Source of the DNA: SAR202 cluster bacterium bin16
GTDB lineage: Bacteria; Chloroflexota; Dehalococcoidia; Lucifugimonadales; Australimonadaceae
Reading direction: 5' to 3'
Length of the DNA stretch: 48,709 nt
NCBI GenBank assembly: GCA_002238425.1
Contig: MPMJ01000021.1
Span: 1 to 48,709 of the forward strand
The number at the start of each line of letters is the position of its first letter. Positions within the stretch are counted from its first letter, which is position 1. The notes beneath the pieces were generated by a model that saw only the letters and a program-made list of their open reading frames with translations, was not told the DNA's origin and searched no databases. The translations under genes and the position numbers were made by a program. Of this stretch, positions 7,533 through 16,558 are shown in pieces.

Positions 7533-8090
7533 CTATGCTATCAGGAGCTCCACTATACGCTCCGCTTTCTTGCGCAGTATCTCTCCAGGAGATTCACTTG
7601 CTGGCATTCCAAGAAAATGATCAGCGAAAGCCCTCGCATATCCATATGCGTATGCCTGTGCGGAAGGTGGTGAAACCCTTAGTTTGTCGTTAGCGTATTT
7701 ATATCCGTTCATACCGGCCTTAATCCTATCTAGTTGCCCTGTCCATTTCATTGAGAACTGTACATGGAGTTCTGATTCTTTGGCCTGAATAGCGGACTCA
7801 TCCGGAGCGTGCTCACCAGAGAGCCTCGCTTGAACGAAGCCATCCAAAGCGATTCCATATCCAGTTGCGAAGCCTTCTGCCTCCGAGTGTGAAAGCTCCA
7901 ATTGCTCCGTTCCCTCAATATAACCCTGTGCATAAATGTTCGCATCCAGAGATTTCCATCCCTTATCGAACTTCCATCCGTTGTTGAGGGCATGATCGCG
8001 GGCCATCGCACGCAATTCACCTTTACCCATATTCGTCTTGTCCGGGTCTTCCGGCAGAGGGCCTGGGTCATGCAAGCACTCGTAGGCCAT
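7533..8090 (-). CDS. Hypothetical protein, alpha-helical, unknown family
   Basis: A 185-residue protein from ATG 8090, with AGGAGGAG seven bases upstream. It is rich in Ala, Tyr and Gly with a repeated pattern of aromatic-glycine steps (FATGYGIALDGF, YAYGYARAFADHF), which suggests a soluble helical bundle. No signal peptide and no membrane helix are present. GC content is visibly lower than that of neighbouring metabolic genes. The C-terminal helix ILRKKAERIVELL is amphipathic. I do not recognise the family, and neighbours give no functional clue. Confidence 0.65.
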   Translation of the reverse strand: MAYECLHDPGPLPEDPDKTNMGKGELRAMARDHALNNGWKFDKGWKSLDANIYAQGYIEGTEQLELSHSEAEGFATGYGIALDGFVQARLSGEHAPDESAIQAKESELHVQFSMKWTGQLDRIKAGMNGYKYANDKLRVSPPSAQAYAYGYARAFADHFLGMPASESPGEILRKKAERIVELLIA

Positions 8091-8117
8091 CGCTCTCCTC
8101 CTGCGTATGTTGTGTTC

Positions 8118-8260
8118 CCCACCCCGTCAACCTACAACCTCAACCCGACCGACAGCGAAGCACTCACCCTCCGCCGCACACGAGCCGCAACCCTACCCAC
8201 ACCTCTCCACCCCGTCAACCCCCAACGTCGACCCGCCCGACAGCGAAGCGCTCATCTTCG
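8118..8260 (-). repeat. Duplicated 3' ends of RCC1-type genes
   Basis: The string CCACCCCGTCAACCTACAAC and the following CTCAACCCG-CCGACNGCGAAGC occur at about 8119-8162. They recur imperfectly at 8209-8250, where they form the real end of the RCC1 gene, and again at 11249-11292 at the end of the second RCC1 gene. The 8119 copy is a leftover tail with no gene attached. Confidence 0.6.
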
Positions 8261-9438
8261 GGTGGAGATGCTTGGCCTCTACTATCGTAGCCCCAGCAGA
8301 CAGCGCTGCCGTCTGGCCGTAGCCCACATGTGTGGAACGACCCGCTACTGAGTAGTGCCAACCGCTCGCTCTCCGGTGGGGACGCTTGGCCAAAACTACG
8401 ATCGCTTCCCTTATTCCCCCAGCAGAGCGAGCTGCCGTCAGCACGCAAGGCGCATATGTGGCCTGTCCCACTACTAACTGACGTGAAACGTTCGCCTTCA
8501 GGCAATCCCGACGGGGCTCTTCCCCAACAAACTACGCTCCCATTGGGACGGAGCGCGCACGTATGCGACGGACTGATGCCGCCAGAACCAGTGCTGATGG
8601 ATGTAAATCGCTCCTGTCCTGGAGGTGATGCTTGGCCCCCAGAATCTCTTCCCCAACAACTGGCACTCCCGTCTGACCGCAGAGCGCACGTGTGCTCTGA
8701 ACCACTACTAATCGCGACAAACTGTTCTTCCTCAGGGGGTGTCGATTGACCGAGGTTGTCGTCACCCCAACAGACAGCGCTGCCATCAATTCGCAGTGCG
8801 CATATATGTGACCCGCCGCTGCTAATGGATACGAATTGCTCCTCCTCGGGCGGTGTGGACTGGCCATGGCGGTTCTGGCCCCAACATGTGGGGGTGCCGT
8901 CGGGCTGAAGTGCACACGTATGCAGATATCCGCTGCTGATGGACGTAAATCGCTCACCCTCAGGTGGCGACGACTGATTCGCCACATTGTTCCCCCAGCA
9001 AACGGAGGTGCCATCAGTCCGTAACGCGCATGTATGTGTCCCACCACTGCTAATCGTCGTGTGCTGCTCCGGCGCGCGGAAGTCCTCCGGCACCGGGTAC
9101 GGCGTCGCCGTGGGCGTGGGCGTAGCCGTAGGCGTGGGCGTCGGGTTGGGCTTCAGCGTCCACCAGCCACAGCCCTCCGACGCGCGGAAGCCGGCGTCGG
9201 TCGGCAGGATTGCGACGGTTGCGGGGGCGGTCGTCGAGTCCTCGAACAGCACGTCCGCGCCGTCGGCGTCGAGCCTGCTGAGCCGCGCCCACTCGCACGT
9301 CTCCATGATGTTGGTGGCCTCGTACACGCCGGGGACGATCAGGGCGAGGAGCGCGGGCGTTCGCAAGGGGCAGCGTCTCCGGCCTTGGGGTGGCGGCGAG
9401 TGTAGCCACAGGGGAACAGGCGTGGTTTCCTCCTGCAT
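8215..9438 (-). CDS. RCC1-repeat protein (paralogue 1), signal peptide lost by deletion
   Basis: A 407-residue protein from ATG 9438 (GGAGG upstream); TTG 9366 is an alternative. Its domains are a Cys-containing beta-rich domain (VPGVYEAT...CEWARLSRL...EGCGWWTL), a short Thr-Pro linker, and seven RCC1-type blades. Each blade has the form SISSG-xxHTCALRxDGxxxCWGxxxxGQxxPPxxERF with two Cys. Compared with the paralogue at 11257-12829, the text LRTPALLAL runs straight into IVPGVYEA. About 105 residues, including the lipobox and the long Thr-Pro linker, are missing. As written it would not be lipidated. RCC1 propellers of this kind are presumed extracellular binding modules. Confidence 0.8.
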   Translation of the reverse strand: MQEETTPVPLWLHSPPPQGRRRCPLRTPALLALIVPGVYEATNIMETCEWARLSRLDADGADVLFEDSTTAPATVAILPTDAGFRASEGCGWWTLKPNPTPTPTATPTPTATPYPVPEDFRAPEQHTTISSGGTHTCALRTDGTSVCWGNNVANQSSPPEGERFTSISSGYLHTCALQPDGTPTCWGQNRHGQSTPPEEEQFVSISSGGSHICALRIDGSAVCWGDDNLGQSTPPEEEQFVAISSGSEHTCALRSDGSASCWGRDSGGQASPPGQERFTSISTGSGGISPSHTCALRPNGSVVCWGRAPSGLPEGERFTSVSSGTGHICALRADGSSLCWGNKGSDRSFGQASPPESERLALLSSGSFHTCGLRPDGSAVCWGYDSRGQASPPEDERFAVGRVDVGG

Positions 9439-9586
9439 GCCTTCACTCCTCCAACGCGTGGGAACCACTAGGGCATATAACGTAACCCCAGAGAGCCTTC
9501 TTGCTGTTTAGATCCTTGCGATTTTTACGAATTGAGACTATGCTTACCTCTGAGTAGGTATCCTCGCTCTCAGTAGGAGCACCACG

Positions 9587-10051
9587 ATGACCACACTGAT
9601 GCGTGAACACACTGTTCTGCCGCCCGAGGGATCACTCGATCAACTCGTCAAGTTGCTCAGCCGAGTGGGAGCTGAGCCGACGGCATCCCTCACTGGACCC
9701 AATGGCGAGCACCTGGTACTGCCTCCCGCAGTCTTCGCGGTGTTACGGGATGTGGTTGAGGCGATGTCGAACGGGCAGGCCGTCACGATTGCTCCGGTGC
9801 ACCAGCGCCTTACGACGCAGGAAGCGGCTGACCTGCTCGGGATCAGTCGACCGACGCTTGTCAAGCTCCTGGAGTCCGGCGAGATTGCGTTTGAGCAGCC
9901 TGGCCGGCACCGTCGAGTACGGCTCGCCTCCGTGCTTGCCTACCGGCAGCGGCGGTCTTCACAGCGGCGTGAGTCTTTGGACCGAATGGTCGAGATTGCC
10001 AGCGAGAGCGGGATGTATGAACAGACCGCTACGCCCAGACGCACTCGCTGA
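9587..10051 (+). CDS. Excisionase-type HTH antitoxin, toxin missing
   Basis: A 154-residue protein from ATG 9587 with AGGAG upstream. Residues about 72-120 read LTTQEAADLLGISRPTLVKL, then LESGEIAFEQPGRHRRVRL. This is the MerR/excisionase winged helix found in antitoxins that precede PIN-domain toxins. A coiled C-terminal arm follows (RRESLDRMVEIASE). Directly downstream, GTG at 10061 begins VPFAVVL, a start reminiscent of that toxin family, but the frame ends after a few further residues. The toxin therefore appears deleted and the antitoxin orphaned. It would bind its own promoter; no clear operator was found. Confidence 0.75.
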   Translation: MTTLMREHTVLPPEGSLDQLVKLLSRVGAEPTASLTGPNGEHLVLPPAVFAVLRDVVEAMSNGQAVTIAPVHQRLTTQEAADLLGISRPTLVKLLESGEIAFEQPGRHRRVRLASVLAYRQRRSSQRRESLDRMVEIASESGMYEQTATPRRTR

Positions 10052-10259
10052 GGTCCGCTGGTGCCGTTCGCGGTCGTTCTCCGCCTGGGATGTTGTGTTG
10101 CCCATCTGTTTCATTGACAGCGAAGCAGGTGGGGCACTTCGGTAAGCCCAACGTCTCGTCATGCTCGGGGACAATCGGCATCTTGCGATTGCAGCAAGTG
10201 ATTGCTAAGTCTCCTTCCCAGCCACATATGCGGTGCTGGTAATTGAATGCACCCACCAT
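10029..10259 (-). CDS. Small Cys-rich hypothetical protein
   Basis: A 76-residue protein from ATG 10259 with a strong GGAAGGAG ribosome binding site five bases upstream. It has Cys at residue 12, a CC pair at 22-23 and CPTC at 42-45, suggesting a zinc ribbon. The last third (GGERPRTAPADLSE) is low in structure. Its 3' end overlaps the end of the opposite-strand antitoxin by 23 bp. No family is recognised. The ribosome binding site and Cys spacing are the only evidence. Confidence 0.45.
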   Translation of the reverse strand: MVGAFNYQHRICGWEGDLAITCCNRKMPIVPEHDETLGLPKCPTCFAVNETDGQHNIPGGERPRTAPADLSECVWA

Positions 10260-10396
10260 CTGTACTCCTTCCGCCCCGCACTTGCTGATTGGCGTCTACC
10301 CGGTATGGGGCCATTGCTTATCCTATCCCGGATCACACCACATATACACCAACCCTACCCAACGTGACCCTCAGCCCGCCCCCGCCACCCGCCACC

Positions 10397-10445
10397 GACC
10401 AGCGTACGCGGTTGCGGGGCGACTGCGGAAGGGGCGAGTGTCACA
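10397..10445 (+). repeat. Dispersed GCGTACGCGG repeat family, copy 4
   Basis: GACCAGCGTACGCGGTTGCG, then GGGCGACTGCGGAAGGGGCG and AGTGTCACA. This copy and the reverse one at 21576-21624 share both ends, which defines a ~49-bp unit. Confidence 0.7.
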
Positions 10446-10507
10446 AGTGGGTGGGTCGCGATGCCCTCAACTATCTTCTAAGGGTATGAGGGCACCACTT
10501 GGTATAA

Positions 10508-11209
10508 TTAAGGCTTGGATGCAGCCCTCTCTCTCAATGATGCATCAATCAGACGTTCGCGATCTGCTTTTTTCTGTTGCCAATCGGCAGAAACCAATCG
10601 TAGGACACTCTTGGTGTCTTTTCGTGCTTTGACTGGTAATGCTGCATGTATTCGCATTGTAGTTCCAGATTTTTGAGCTATTAGATTGTACAGTATTTTC
10701 ATATCTGCCAACAGATCTTTGACTTGCCCAAGTGGCTCTTTCGTATCGTCGCCATTCACAAACATCTTGTGGTTTTGCTTTATCGCCTGGTACTTGGTCT
10801 TTACTGCAGGTCTCAGGTTACTTGGAGGTATGGAATGCCCCAGAACGGTCCGTAGAAATTCTATAAGGGTTCGAGCATCGCCATGAGTCGATAGCGTACG
10901 CTTAATACCTCGTATCTCACTTGTGTTCAAGGTAACACCTGTGCTATTCCGTTGACTCCCTGCAGCCTTTAGGATGGTCCAAAAACTTGCTGTATCTGAA
11001 TCGTAGTCCAAGGCCTTAGCTGCATGTAACAACGAGTAATCAAAACTCGAACAGGCCACTAATTCGAAGAAATCAGGGTACTCTTCATAGGCAGTCGCGA
11101 GTTGCGTAATGTTGCTATACATGCCATCCCAGACAGCAAATCCCCATATAGCCCTAGCAACTGTATCACCCAGCAAGCCAAGTTGCTCCAAGTAATCGGC
11201 ACGGTTCAT
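10508..11209 (-). CDS. Hypothetical lower-GC protein, helical
   Basis: A 233-residue protein from ATG 11209 with a near-perfect AAGGAGGT site. It is predicted largely helical: an N-terminal part (YLEQLGLLGDTVARAIWGFA), a middle with GIKRTLSTHGDARTLIEFLR, and a Lys/Arg-rich C-terminal part (KARKDTKSVLR, QKKADRERLID). The overall look is like HEPN/Abi-type accessory proteins, but no diagnostic RxxxxH is placed convincingly. Base composition is much lower in GC than the RCC1 gene next to it, which fits horizontal transfer. Function unknown. Confidence 0.6.
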   Translation of the reverse strand: MNRADYLEQLGLLGDTVARAIWGFAVWDGMYSNITQLATAYEEYPDFFELVACSSFDYSLLHAAKALDYDSDTASFWTILKAAGSQRNSTGVTLNTSEIRGIKRTLSTHGDARTLIEFLRTVLGHSIPPSNLRPAVKTKYQAIKQNHKMFVNGDDTKEPLGQVKDLLADMKILYNLIAQKSGTTMRIHAALPVKARKDTKSVLRLVSADWQQKKADRERLIDASLRERAASKP

Positions 11210-11256
11210 GTCCTACCTCCTTACGCCTGTTTGTACTCCTGCCCCTCCCCACCCCA

Positions 11257-12829
11257 TCAACCTACAACCTCAACCCGCCCGACTGCGAAGCGCTCGCCCT
11301 CTGGGGGTGAGGCTTGGCCCTCAGTGTTCTTCCCCCAGCAGACGGCGCTGCCGTCAAACCGTAGTGCGCATGTGTGCTTATAGCCACTGCTAATGGATAC
11401 GAATTGCTGCCCTTCGGGCGGTGACGCCTGTCCATCACCGTTCTCTCCCCAACAGACGGCACGCCCGTCTAGTTGTAGAGCGCAGGTGTGTCTCCCACCG
11501 CTGCTAATGGACACGAACCGTTCCCCCTCGGGTGCCGTGTGGCCATCAGCATTCGACCAGCAAACAGGGCTTCCATCTTGGCGTAGACCACATGTGTGCC
11601 TGCCGCCGCTGCTAACCGATGAGAAGCGCTCTCCCTCGGGCGGCGACGCCGTTGTCCCCTCATGGTATCCCCAGCAAACAGGGCTGCCATCGGGCCACAG
11701 CGCACATGTATGGGAATAAGTGCTGACGGATGCGAATCGCTCACCCGTCGGTGGCGATGCTTGCCCTCTATCATTCTCACCCCAGCAGACAGGGCTGCCG
11801 TCTGACCGCAGCCCGCACGTGAATCGCTCACCGCTGCTGATAGTTACGAACTGCTCATCCGTTGGCGGCGATAACTGATCATTCTCATCCAACCCCCAAC
11901 AGATAGCACTCCCGTTTCCTCGGAGTCCGCAGACGTGCTGCCAACTGCCGTTGACAGAGGTAAATCGCTCTCCTTCTGGTAGTAGGCCATAGAGATATCC
12001 CCAGCACACGAGGCTGCCGTCAGGCCGCAATGCGCAGGTGTGATCCAAGCCACTGCTGAGCGTCGTGTGCCGCTCCGATGCTTGGAAGTTCGCAGGAATA
12101 GGATGTGGGGTCGGCGTTGGTGTAGGGGTATACGTAGGTGTCGGGGTAGGATCGGGCGTGAGCGTCCACCAGCCGCAGCCCTCCGACGCGCGGAAGCCGG
12201 CATCGGTCGGCAGGATGGCGACGGTCGCGGGGGCGGTCGTCGAGTCCTCGAACAGCACGTCCACGCCGTCGGCGTCGAGCCTGCTGAGGCGCGCCCACTC
12301 GCACGTCTCGGATACCTGGGTTGCCTCGTACACGCCGGGGACAATCTGCTCGCCGACGCGCCACGACCCCGGTGGGAACGCGGTCCACGGGAACGGGGCG
12401 GGTGTAGGCGTTGGGGTGGGAGTGGGAGTCGGTGTAGGCGTTGGTGTCGGTAATGGAGTCGGGGTTGCGGTAGGAGTTGGCGTCGGGGTGAAGGTCGGGG
12501 TAGGGGTAGCGGTCGGAGTCGGAGTTGCCGTGGGGGTCGCCGTCGGCGTGGAGGTGGGCGTGGCAGTGGGGACCGGCGTCGGCGTGGGTCGAGCGCCAGC
12601 GTCCACGAGTTCGACTGTCGGCGGGGCGGAGTCGCACGCCGCGAGCGCGAGCATGAGGAGCGGCAGGGCAAGGAGCGCGGGCGTTCGCAATGGGGGGCGG
12701 CTCCGGGCGGGGGGGGGGCGGGGGGGGGAGGGCAGGGGGAACGGCGGGCGTTCGCAATGGGCGGCGTCTCCGGTCGTGGGGATGGCGGGGAGTGTAGCAC
12801 AGGGGAACAGGCGTGGTTTCCTCTTGCAT
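11257..12829 (-). CDS. RCC1-repeat lipoprotein (paralogue 2), with frame-breaking 67-nt duplication near the start
   Basis: From ATG 12829 the first residues MQEETTPVPL match paralogue 1. A 67-nt imperfect duplication (12681-12747 versus 12748-12814) with runs of 10 and 9 G then shifts the frame. Removing it gives an intact 501-residue protein. Beyond it the frame reads LRTPALLALPLLMLALAAC, a lipoprotein signal with Cys encoded at 12634-12636. A long Thr-Pro linker follows, then the beta domain with SWRVGEQIVPGVYEAT and EGCGWWTL, a second short linker, and seven RCC1-type blades with paired Cys. TTG 12690 is an alternative start that would bypass the duplication. It is presumably lipid-anchored and displayed on the surface. 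Confidence 0.75.
12681..12814. repeat. 67-nt imperfect tandem duplication with G10 and G9 tracts
   Basis: GCGTTCGCAATGGG occurs at 12681 and 12748, offset 67. The copy between differs from the unit mainly by T or A replaced by G, giving G runs at 12709-12718 and 12720-12728. It is either a slippage hotspot in the lipoprotein's 5' region or a sequencing artefact. Confidence 0.7.
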
Positions 12830-13053
12830 GCCTTCCCGCCGTCAACCCCACTCCTTATGGGTACTAACGAGCCTTGGCCGCGTTGTAATACTGCCCAGTT
12901 TCCGGCAGTAGCTGCCAACTACAGCGCTACCTCCCACTGGAAAGTTCGCAGTACGGTAACCTTAGGTTCACCATGAGCGGCATGGGTGCGCACCAAGACG
13001 TTGGGTGCTTACCAAGAGCGGTATCGCACCGTCGGATATGAGGTTGGTGTGGC

Positions 13054-14589
13054 CTACGCTGCCGGCGTGTCTGTCTTGACGCGATCGAACTGCTCGGTGA
13101 TCGCGGTGGAGGGTTGGGACGTGAGCAGCGTGGCGGCGGCTCCGGCCAGGCCTGCCGCGACGAAGCCGGGCGCGGTGGCGATGGCCATGTCGAATACGCC
13201 CCAGGGGCCTCCCGAGGTGACCTGCCAGACGGTCACCGTTCCTGCCCCTGCGACGATGGAGGCCAGCGCGCCCCAGAAATTGAACCTGCGCCAGTAGAGC
13301 GCGAGGATGGTCACCGGCCCGAACGCCGCCCCCATGCCGCCCCACGCGTAGGCGACGAGGTTGGATACCGAGTCCGGCGCGATGATGGCGGACGCTCCGG
13401 CGGCGCTCCCGATGGCCAGCAGCAGCGCGCGCCCGAGCCACACCCTGCCGGACGCACCGAGTACGTGCGTCAGTTCCAACCGTCGCGCCAACCGTCGTAT
13501 GAGCGGGACGTCGTCCGTGGCGATGGCGGAACCCAGCAGCAGTTGCGAGTCCGCCGTGCTCATGATGGCCGCGATCACGCCCGTGAGCAGCAGGCCGGTG
13601 AAGACGGGGATGAAGAACGCATCCGACACCACGAAGTAGACGAGTTCCGGGTCGAGCATGCCCGTCTCTCCGATGAGTTCGTCCATAAGCCCCATCTGCG
13701 TCAGGGCGGGGCGCGCCACCACGCCGAGCAGGAACCCGAACGAGAAGATGAGTATCACCCAGACGATGCCTATGTTGCGGCTGGAGGTGATCTTCGCTTC
13801 GCTCTCTATCGCCATGAAGCGTTGCAGCACCCGCTGCGAGCCGAGCGCACCGAGGCCCCAGCCGACGGTCGAGAGCAGGAAGACCCACGTGATGGGGTCG
13901 TCCGCAGCGTCGGTCAGCGGGTTCATGAAACCCGGCGAGTCTCCGACACCGGTGAACGGCTGTGCAGTGGCGGCGATGAGCGTCAGCGGCAGGATGATGA
14001 AGCTCACGAGCATCACGAGCGACTGGAAGACGTCCGTCCGTGAGACGGCCATGAAGCCGCCGATGAACGTGTAGGAGACGACAGCCGCAAGGGTAATCAG
14101 CACGCTCGGGTTGTGCTCCAGCCCGAAGATCGTCTCCAGCAGCTTCGCGCCCGCGATGAGACCGGAGTTCACGTAGAACATGATGAAGAGCATCGTCAGT
14201 ACTGCCGACACCGTCCGCAGCGTGCCGGTCCTGTCGGCGAAGCGCTTCTCGAAGAAGTCCGGCAGCGTGAGCGACTCCTCGGCTATCGTGTATCGCCGCA
14301 GCCGCTTGCCCAGGATGGTCCACGAGAACCACGCGCCCGCCGCGATGCTCACCGCCGTCCACAGGTGCACGGTGCCTTCGGAGAACGCCAGCGCGGGGAA
14401 CACGAGCATCGTCCAGCCGCTGCTGCTCGACGAGCTGGCGCTCAGCGCCGACGTGAACGTGCTCATCTTCCTGCCGGCTAGCACGTAGTCCGACATCTCC
14501 CGCATGCGACGCGCGCCGACGATGGCGATGCCGATCAGCGCAGCGAAGTACGCGGCGAAGACGGCGACGATGATGGGTTGGATTTCCAT
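13054..14589 (-). CDS. putP: Sodium:solute symporter, PutP-like
   Basis: A 511-residue membrane protein from ATG 14589, the normal length for the SSS family. About 13 hydrophobic segments are visible. The N-terminal MREMSDYVLAGRKMS, the SSSSSSGWTMLVFPALA region and FSWTILGKRLRRYT follow the PutP pattern of Na+ and proline binding helices 1-2. LTGVIAAIMSTADSQLLLGS is the conserved helix-8 region of SSS transporters. It should import a small organic solute with Na+ in the cytoplasmic membrane. The substrate cannot be read from the sequence. It lies downstream of the FAD monooxygenase on the same strand, separated by about 250 bp of repeats. Confidence 0.88.
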   Translation of the reverse strand: MEIQPIIVAVFAAYFAALIGIAIVGARRMREMSDYVLAGRKMSTFTSALSASSSSSSGWTMLVFPALAFSEGTVHLWTAVSIAAGAWFSWTILGKRLRRYTIAEESLTLPDFFEKRFADRTGTLRTVSAVLTMLFIMFYVNSGLIAGAKLLETIFGLEHNPSVLITLAAVVSYTFIGGFMAVSRTDVFQSLVMLVSFIILPLTLIAATAQPFTGVGDSPGFMNPLTDAADDPITWVFLLSTVGWGLGALGSQRVLQRFMAIESEAKITSSRNIGIVWVILIFSFGFLLGVVARPALTQMGLMDELIGETGMLDPELVYFVVSDAFFIPVFTGLLLTGVIAAIMSTADSQLLLGSAIATDDVPLIRRLARRLELTHVLGASGRVWLGRALLLAIGSAAGASAIIAPDSVSNLVAYAWGGMGAAFGPVTILALYWRRFNFWGALASIVAGAGTVTVWQVTSGGPWGVFDMAIATAPGFVAAGLAGAAATLLTSQPSTAITEQFDRVKTDTPAA

Positions 14590-14637
14590 GCGTGTCAGGG
14601 GCGCGCTATGGCGCGGGCCTTCACCGTACCAAGAAAG

Positions 14638-14830
14638 GGGGCGGTTCGTGAACCGCCCCTCGTGTCGGTTACGGTCTCAGTTCGCTGGCCCTACTCCTCG
14701 CTGCGCTGTGCGGTGTCCTTCCGAGCGAAGTCGAGGAATCTCTCGGGGAGCGCCGCTGCTGGGCATACGTTTCCTGAGAGGATGCTGCGCGCTGAAGCGC
14801 AGGCTCCGCTGCACTCCGTTCAGCATGACA
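14638..14830. repeat. Intergenic palindrome and REP-like element (family I)
   Basis: GGGGGCGGTTCGTGAACCGC at about 14639-14658 is a near-perfect hairpin, also found as a perfect palindrome at 38497-38524. From 14714 to 14830 lies a diverged copy of the family-I repeat (CCGAGCGAAGTCGAGGAATC, then TCTCGGGGAG, ending CAGCATGACA), two intact copies of which are at 16559-16805. Confidence 0.7.
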
Positions 14831-14836
14831 GCGAAC

Positions 14837-16492
14837 CTACGGGCTGGCCCGTCCGACGGCCTTGGCGAAGAGCGCGGCTACATCGACGTCGGAGGGCAGG
14901 GCGTCGCCGCACCAGACGGCGTACTGGTCGGGGCGCACGAGGATAAGGCGCGACTCGAACGCGGCGCGGCTCTCCTCGAAGGTGTCGCTTACGACCTTCA
15001 GCGGGACGTTCAACTCCTGCGCCGCGCTCTCGAAACCGGCGACGGCTTCCGCCTGCGCGTCGAACGCGAGGAGCGTGAACCACGCGCCGAACTCCTCGTG
15101 GACGCCGCGCCCGGTCGAGAGGACGCCGGGCGGGACGTGGTGCCCGGCCCGGGCGGTGAACGTGTGGCTCCCGTGCGCGCTGCAGACGCCGCCGGGCGGA
15201 CCCCACACGACGGGCGAGCCCTCGTAGTTGGGCTCATAGGTGCCGACGCGGGTGCCGCGCCCCATCCGCTCCCAGGCATCCTCGAACTCCGCGCGGTCCC
15301 GCTCCGGGCTGTAGCGTTCGAGGAACTCCCGGTCCGACCTGATGCCCGCGGCGATGAAATCCTGTCCCGTCTCCCAGAAGACGGCGCGCCGCTCCTCGCC
15401 GTACGAGTCCAGCAGCGACTCGCCGCCCCAGCCCTGCAGCACCGCGGCGAGCTTCCAGCCCAGGTTGACGATGTCCTCCAGCCCGTTGTTGAGGCCGAAG
15501 CCTCCGTATGGCGGATGGCTGTGCGCCGAGTCGCCCGCGATGAAGAGCCGGCCGCTGCGGTAGGCGTCCGCCACGGTGACGCGCAGGTCCCAGAAGCCCA
15601 CGTGGTCGAACTCGGCGTGGAACTCGAATCCGGCGGCGCGGTTGAGCAGCGCCTGGTAATCGTAGTTGTCGGGCGTGGCGTCGTTCGGCACCGGCGCGTG
15701 GAAGAACCAGCCCTCGCCCACGTCCACACGCCCGAAGAACATCCAGTAGCCCTGCAGCTCCGGGTCGAGCGCGCGGTACGTCGTCACCTCGGGGAAGCGC
15801 TCGAACGCCTCGTGCAGCTCGCGCGAGCGGAACACCGCCAGCAGCATCTTCTGGTCGAAATCCTCGCCGCTCGACGCGATGCCCGCCGTCTCGCGCACGA
15901 GCGAGCGCGCGCCGTCGCAGCCAACGACGTAGTCCGCCTCGAGCGTCCGCCGCTCGCCGCCCGTGCTGAATGGCTCGTCCTGTCCCACGGCGAACCCGCC
16001 CCACGCGTAGCCGTCGCGCTCGCCGCTCGTCTCGACGATCTCGACGCGCACGCCGTCGTCGTCGTGCTCGACGCTCTCGACGTTCCAGCCGAACAGCCCC
16101 GTCACGCTAGGGAGCGTGGCCAACTTCCTGCGGAGCACCGCCTCGGTGCAGTACTGCGGCAGGCGGTCGTTCTGCTCGTAGTAGAAGGAGCGGACGGTCT
16201 CGCGGCCCGGCGGCAGGTACCAGTAGTCGCTCATCAGGTGCTTGTAGGCCGTGACGCCGGCGATGGGGTAGTTGTTCGGCATCACGCGGGCGGCGCGCAG
16301 TTCGTCGACGATGCCCCAGAAGTAGAAGTGCTCCAGCGTGCGCGCGGTGAGGTTCTGGCCCTTGGGGATGCGCTGCGGCTCCGGAAATCGCTCCACGACC
16401 GCGCACGAGATGCCGCGCATGCCGAGCTCGACGCCGAGCGCCACGCCCACCGGCCCCCCGCCGACGATGACCACCTGGTAACGCTCAGCCAT
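14837..16492 (-). CDS. FAD-dependent class A monooxygenase, phenol hydroxylase-like
   Basis: A 551-residue protein. ATG 16492 (MAERYQVVIVGGGPVG) was chosen because it begins directly at the Rossmann strand. The FAD-binding GGGPVG lies at residues 11-16, the DG motif GCDGARS at 191-197 and the GD motif GDSAHSHPP at 320-328, followed by GGFGLNNGLEDIVNLGWKL. The C-terminal third, about 420-551, has the thioredoxin-like fold region of phenol and resorcinol hydroxylases (LILVRPDQYAVWCG). It should hydroxylate an aromatic substrate with NAD(P)H and O2 in the cytoplasm. Neighbouring class II aldolases and UbiD genes fit aromatic or hydroxy-acid catabolism. Confidence 0.88.
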   Translation of the reverse strand: MAERYQVVIVGGGPVGVALGVELGMRGISCAVVERFPEPQRIPKGQNLTARTLEHFYFWGIVDELRAARVMPNNYPIAGVTAYKHLMSDYWYLPPGRETVRSFYYEQNDRLPQYCTEAVLRRKLATLPSVTGLFGWNVESVEHDDDGVRVEIVETSGERDGYAWGGFAVGQDEPFSTGGERRTLEADYVVGCDGARSLVRETAGIASSGEDFDQKMLLAVFRSRELHEAFERFPEVTTYRALDPELQGYWMFFGRVDVGEGWFFHAPVPNDATPDNYDYQALLNRAAGFEFHAEFDHVGFWDLRVTVADAYRSGRLFIAGDSAHSHPPYGGFGLNNGLEDIVNLGWKLAAVLQGWGGESLLDSYGEERRAVFWETGQDFIAAGIRSDREFLERYSPERDRAEFEDAWERMGRGTRVGTYEPNYEGSPVVWGPPGGVCSAHGSHTFTARAGHHVPPGVLSTGRGVHEEFGAWFTLLAFDAQAEAVAGFESAAQELNVPLKVVSDTFEESRAAFESRLILVRPDQYAVWCGDALPSDVDVAALFAKAVGRASP

Positions 16493-16558
16493 GCCTCGCT
16501 CCCCGGACGTTGCTCGTCGGCAATCTACCACACGCCCTCCGCGCCATTCCTCGTGCCT

